Source: Saccharopolyspora oryzae
Lineage (GTDB): Bacteria > Actinomycetota > Actinomycetes > Mycobacteriales > Pseudonocardiaceae
NCBI RefSeq assembly: GCF_027853915.1
Contig: NZ_JAQGLA010000016.1
Location: 1 to 64,000 of the forward strand
Reading direction: 5' to 3'
DNA length: 64,000 bases
Of the stretch, positions 60,437 to 64,000 are shown piece by piece (the stretch's first letter is position 1; the number at the start of each line of letters is the position of its first letter). Under the pieces are notes generated by a model, which saw nothing but the letters and a program-made list of their open reading frames with translations, was not told the DNA's origin and did not search any database. Both the position numbers and the translations under genes were made by a program.

Positions 60437-60834
60437 GGCTGGCGTTCGCCTCGATCCATATGCTCGTGATTTACAGACACACTCGGGTACCAGGCTAGCG
60501 GTCCGATTCGCGAGGTTGGCACACAGGACGGCCGTTCGGCTGACGAGCTCGGTCACAAAATCGATCAGGAAAGCCCAGCTTGCGCCGGGATCGACCCGGT
60601 TCGGCTCGCGCGAACGATCAACGGCCGCACCCTGGCTGCCTCACTTGCGGTTCAGCGTCGCTTGCTAGTACTCCATCTGGGTTGTCGCCCACAACCAGTA
60701 TGACGTTTCAACGACACGCTGTGTTCCCGGGCCGTGACCTGCTCTCCCGAATCCCAGACAGCGTGAAACCACCCGTCTCACCAGCACTGATGCGTCATCT
60801 CGCAGTGTTCACCCGACTGCGGAGCGTGTCCGGT
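60437..60834. other. Intergenic region upstream of kgd
   Basis: 398 bp between the kgd start and the stop of the ABC exporter gene, both leftward. It holds the kgd promoter and whatever ends the exporter transcript. I find no gene, RNA motif or strong hairpin in it. Confidence 0.5.
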
Positions 60835-63800
60835 TCAGGCGATGTTGGAGGTTTGGGTACTGGGGTCCGCTGCGTGCCAGAGGCGGGTGTAGTGACCGCC
60901 TTCGGCGAGAAGCCGCGCGTGGGAGCCCTGCTCGACGATGCGGCCGTCGTCGACGACCACGATGCGGTCCGCGCGGGCCGCCGTCGCCAAGCGGTGCGCG
61001 ACGACGAACGTGGTGCGCTGCGCGGCGAGCTGGTCGCTGGCCGCGATCACCATCGACTCGGTGGCCGGGTCCAGCGCCGCGGTCGCCTCGTCGAGCAGCA
61101 GGACGTCGGGATCGACCAGCTCCGCGCGCGCCAGCGCGACCAGCTGCCGCTGACCGGCGGACAGCCCCCGGCCGCGCTCGCCGACCTGCTGGCGGAACCC
61201 GCTGTTCAGCATCGCGATCCCCGGCAGCGCGCCGACGGCCCGCGCCGCGCCCTCCACCTCGACCGGCTCGGCGTCCGGCCGCGCGTAGGCGATGTTGTCC
61301 GCGACGTCGCCGGTGAACAGGTGCCCCTCCTGCGGCACCACCGCCAGCCGCTGGTGGAACGCCGCCAGGTCGTAGTGGCGGACGTCCACCCCGTCGACCA
61401 GCACCGCGCCGTCGGTGACGTCGTAGAACCGGGCGATCAGCTTGATCAGCGTCGACTTGCCCGCGCCGGTGGCGCCGACCAGCGCGACGGTCTCGCCGGG
61501 GCGCACCCGCAGCGACACGTCGCGCAGCGCGTACTGCTCGGTGCCCGGGTAGCGGAACGACACCGACCGCAGCTCGACCTCGCCGCTGAAGCGCTCGGGC
61601 ACCGGCGCCGGATCGTCCGGCGCGGGCACCGAGGTCGGCGTGCGCAGCAGGTCACCGATGCGCCGCAACCCGACCATCGCCTGCTGGTAGCCGTCGAAGA
61701 CGCCGGACAGCTGCTGCACCGGTGAGAAGAACAACCCGAGGTAGAGCAGGAACGCGACCAGCACACCAGCCGTCAGGTCGCCGGAAGCGACCCGCGCGGC
61801 GCCGACGCCGAGCACCGCGGCCTGGGCGATCTCGGACAGCAGCGCGACGAACGGGAAGTAGGTGGCGATGTAGCGCTGGGCCCGCAGCCGCGACCGGCGG
61901 TAGGCGTCGCTGCGCTGCGCGAACACCTTCGCCGCGTGCCCCTCGCGCCGGTGCGCCTGCGCCACCCGCATGCCCGAGACGTTCTCCTGCAGGTCGGCGT
62001 TGACCGTGCTGACCCGCTCCCGCGCTTCGGCGTAGGCGATCGAGGAGACCCGGCGGAAGATCGCCGTCGCCACCAGCAGCACCGGAAGCACGGCCATCGC
62101 GACCAGCGCCAGCGACGCGTCGGTGATCAGCAGCGCGCCCGCGATGCCGAACAGGGTGAGCACGCTGACCACGAACGTCGCCAGACCGGTCTGCAGGAAC
62201 GTCGACAGGGCGTCGACGTCGGTGGTCATCCGGGTCATGATCCGGCCGGCCAGCTCGCGCTCGTAGTAGTCCAGGCCGAGCCGCTGCAGGTGCGCGAAGC
62301 TGCGCAACCGCAGCAGGTAGAGCAGGGTTTCACCGGTCCGGGCGGTGACCACGGTCTGCAGCTTGACCACCAGCCAGCCGAAACCGACGATCACCGCGGC
62401 CACGCCGGTCGCCCACCACAGGACGTCGGCGTTCCCGGTGCCGACACCGCCGTCGACGCCCTGGCGCACCAGAGACGGCAGGGTGACCGAGGTCAGCGCG
62501 TCGCCGGCGACCAGCAGCACGGTCAGCAGCAGGCCCCAGCGGATCGGCCGCAGCAGCCGGGACAGCTTGAAGTCGGGGTCGGGCGCGGTCGGGTCCTCGC
62601 CGCGCAGGTCCGGTTCGTCGGTCGTCGGCGGCAGCTTCCGGATGCCCTCGACCAGCTCCGGAGTCGGCGGCATCGACGTGCCGGCCATGCCGCGCGACCC
62701 CGCCATCGGAGCGGCGGCGACGGGTTCGGGCTCCTCCGGCTCCGGCCACAGCTCGGGGGTGATGTCGGAGTCGCTCGGGGCGAGGGCGCTGCGGCGGTTG
62801 TCGATGGACTCGCCGGGCCCGGCCAGCAGCGACCGGAACAGCTCGCAGCGCTGCGACAGCTCCTCCTCGGTGCCGACGTCGACCACCCGGCCCTCGTCGA
62901 GCACGGCGATCCGGTCGGCCAGCGCGAGCGTCGAGCGGCGGTGCGCGATCAGCAGCGTCGTGCGCTGGGCGGTCACCGAGCGCAGGGTGTCGTGGATCGC
63001 CGCTTCGGTCGCCGGGTCGACGGCCGACGTGGCGTCGTCGAGCACCAGGATCCGCGGGTTCGACAGCAGCGCCCGCGCGAGCGCCACCCGCTGGCGCTGC
63101 CCGCCGGAGAGGGTGAGACCGCGCTCGCCGACCTCGGTGTCGTAGCCCTGGGGGAGCGAGGTGATGAACTCGTGCGCCTCGGCGGCCTCGGCCGCTGCGA
63201 TCACGTCGGCTTCCGAGGCGTCCGGACGGCCGTAGGCGATGTTGCCGCGGATGGTGTCGGAGAACAGGAACGCCTCCTCGAACACCACGCCCACCGCGCT
63301 GCGCAGCGAGTCCAACCGCAGGTCGCGGATGTCGTGCGCGGCCGCGCCGTCGGCGGCGGGCCGGATCGAGACGCCGCCCGAGTGCACGTCGTAGAAGCGC
63401 GGCAGCAGCAGCGAAACCGTCGACTTGCCCGAGCCCGCCGGGCCCACCAGCGCCACCGTCTCACCCGGTCGGACCTGCAGCGATGCCTCCGACAGCACCG
63501 GTTGATCGCGGGTGTAGCCGAAGGTCACGTCGTCGAACCGGACCTCCAGCGGGCCCTCCGGCAGCCGCACCGCGTCCGGCTTCTCCTGCACCTCGGGCTG
63601 CGAGTCGATCAGCTCGTTGATCCGCTCGGCACCAGCGCGCGCCAGCTGCGCCTGGATCACCACGCTGGACAACATCCGGGCCGGCCCGGACAGCATCGCC
63701 ACGTACCCGGCGAAGGCCACGAACGTGCCCAGGCTCACCTGCTCGTTCAGCACCATCCAGCCGCCGAGGCCCAGCACCCCGACCTGTCCGGCCGAGGGCA

Positions 63801-64000
63801 GCGCGGCCAGGCTCGCCGCCGGTGTGGACGTCATGCGCGCGGCGCGCAGCCGCTCGCCGAACAACCGCCGCGCGCGGGTCCGCAGCCGCCCGACCTCGCG
63901 CTCCTCCTGCCCGAAGCCCTTGACCACCCGAACACCGGTGACGGTTTCCTCGACGTGCTGGGCGATGTCGGCGGCGCGCTGCTGCGCCGACCAGGTCGCC
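60835..64000 (-). CDS. Fused ABC exporter (two half-transporters), 5' end outside window
   Basis: At least 1055 residues; the frame is still open at the window edge. Order: end of membrane domain 1, NBD1 (Walker A GPAGSGKST, signature LSGGQRQRVALARAL, Walker B ILVLDDATSAVD), an acidic linker (EPEEPEPV), membrane domain 2 with about six helices, then NBD2 (Walker A GATGAGKST, signature LSAGQRQLVALARAE, Walker B VLLLDEATAALD). NBD1 has Asp for the catalytic Glu and NBD2 has an altered signature, so one ATP site is degenerate and one complete, as in heterodimeric exporters. It probably exports lipids or drugs. No partner gene is needed, since both halves are fused. Confidence 0.93.
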   Translation of the reverse strand, partial: ATWSAQQRAADIAQHVEETVTGVRVVKGFGQEEREVGRLRTRARRLFGERLRAARMTSTPAASLAALPSAGQVGVLGLGGWMVLNEQVSLGTFVAFAGYVAMLSGPARMLSSVVIQAQLARAGAERINELIDSQPEVQEKPDAVRLPEGPLEVRFDDVTFGYTRDQPVLSEASLQVRPGETVALVGPAGSGKSTVSLLLPRFYDVHSGGVSIRPAADGAAAHDIRDLRLDSLRSAVGVVFEEAFLFSDTIRGNIAYGRPDASEADVIAAAEAAEAHEFITSLPQGYDTEVGERGLTLSGGQRQRVALARALLSNPRILVLDDATSAVDPATEAAIHDTLRSVTAQRTTLLIAHRRSTLALADRIAVLDEGRVVDVGTEEELSQRCELFRSLLAGPGESIDNRRSALAPSDSDITPELWPEPEEPEPVAAAPMAGSRGMAGTSMPPTPELVEGIRKLPPTTDEPDLRGEDPTAPDPDFKLSRLLRPIRWGLLLTVLLVAGDALTSVTLPSLVRQGVDGGVGTGNADVLWWATGVAAVIVGFGWLVVKLQTVVTARTGETLLYLLRLRSFAHLQRLGLDYYERELAGRIMTRMTTDVDALSTFLQTGLATFVVSVLTLFGIAGALLITDASLALVAMAVLPVLLVATAIFRRVSSIAYAEARERVSTVNADLQENVSGMRVAQAHRREGHAAKVFAQRSDAYRRSRLRAQRYIATYFPFVALLSEIAQAAVLGVGAARVASGDLTAGVLVAFLLYLGLFFSPVQQLSGVFDGYQQAMVGLRRIGDLLRTPTSVPAPDDPAPVPERFSGEVELRSVSFRYPGTEQYALRDVSLRVRPGETVALVGATGAGKSTLIKLIARFYDVTDGAVLVDGVDVRHYDLAAFHQRLAVVPQEGHLFTGDVADNIAYARPDAEPVEVEGAARAVGALPGIAMLNSGFRQQVGERGRGLSAGQRQLVALARAELVDPDVLLLDEATAALDPATESMVIAASDQLAAQRTTFVVAHRLATAARADRIVVVDDGRIVEQGSHARLLAEGGHYTRLWHAADPSTQTSNIA

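Noticed and set aside
1-64000. CRISPR arrays, tRNA genes and insertion sequences
   Set aside because: No regularly spaced direct repeats, no cloverleaf-like tRNA sequences and no transposase-like protein were seen. The palindromes at 37-45 kb are not spaced like a CRISPR array.

Overview
The window is high-GC DNA (about 70% G+C by eye) from a filamentous actinomycete. WhiB1, SigR/RsrA, PdtaS, nickel SOD (SodN/SodX), the fused 2-oxoglutarate enzyme Kgd and the 24-residue ribosomal protein bL37 all point to Actinomycetia. Gene content is most like Pseudonocardiales, Saccharopolyspora being my best guess. That genus call is inference; the phylum-level call is secure.

1-15.2 kb: the 3' end of an rRNA operon (5S) is followed by a conserved housekeeping block. 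It holds a SpoU methyltransferase, a WS/DGAT-like protein, DUF6912, two LprG-like lipoproteins, rsgA, aroA, two tandem SRAP (abasic-site crosslinking) genes, an alpha/beta hydrolase, ybaK, sigR-rsrA, bL37, pdtaS, whiB1 and a diacylglycerol-kinase-like gene. As I remember it, this order resembles the Mycobacterium tuberculosis Rv3228-Rv3218 region. sigR has a textbook SigR promoter and an in-frame upstream start that would add 55 residues. whiB1 has two CRP-type palindromes upstream.

15.6-22.3 kb: small metabolic and regulatory genes, including a membrane protein, GNAT, histidine phosphatase, a DJ-1 plus GlxA/AraC pair, an esterase, a divergent Lrp/EamA pair and a mycothiol-type DinB-fold protein. 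22.3-25.2 kb is a decay zone: remnants of four genes lie head to tail beside a low-GC gene with a phage-type P63C domain, followed by about 560 bp without a recognisable gene.

25.3-37.3 kb: sodN/sodX, a dTDP-sugar epimerase, malic enzyme, a multi-PAS GGDEF-EAL protein, a YczE-type membrane protein, a branched-polyamine-synthase-like protein and a complete four-gene glycine betaine/osmoprotectant ABC transporter operon.

37.4-47 kb: a histidine-utilisation cluster (IclR regulator, hutU, an M20 amidohydrolase, hutF, hutI) in which the M20 enzyme probably does the last step in place of HutG. An AbiEi-like gene is bracketed by two nearly identical 52-bp palindromic repeats and is followed by a tandem pair of paralogous membrane proteins. 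Four hairpins with 17-18 bp arms and 10-nt loops, all with CGTGAG / CTCACG outer arms, are scattered through this section.

47-64 kb: a DoxX-like protein, a GreA-like factor with a short coiled coil, DUF1028, the tdh-kbl-lysR threonine operon, a three-gene surface/secretion cassette (WXG100-sized protein, DUF1023 hydrolase, LppA-like lipoprotein), an ABM-domain protein, a DHFR-fold reductase with paired operator-like boxes, DUF6104, kgd, and a fused asymmetric ABC exporter cut by the window end.
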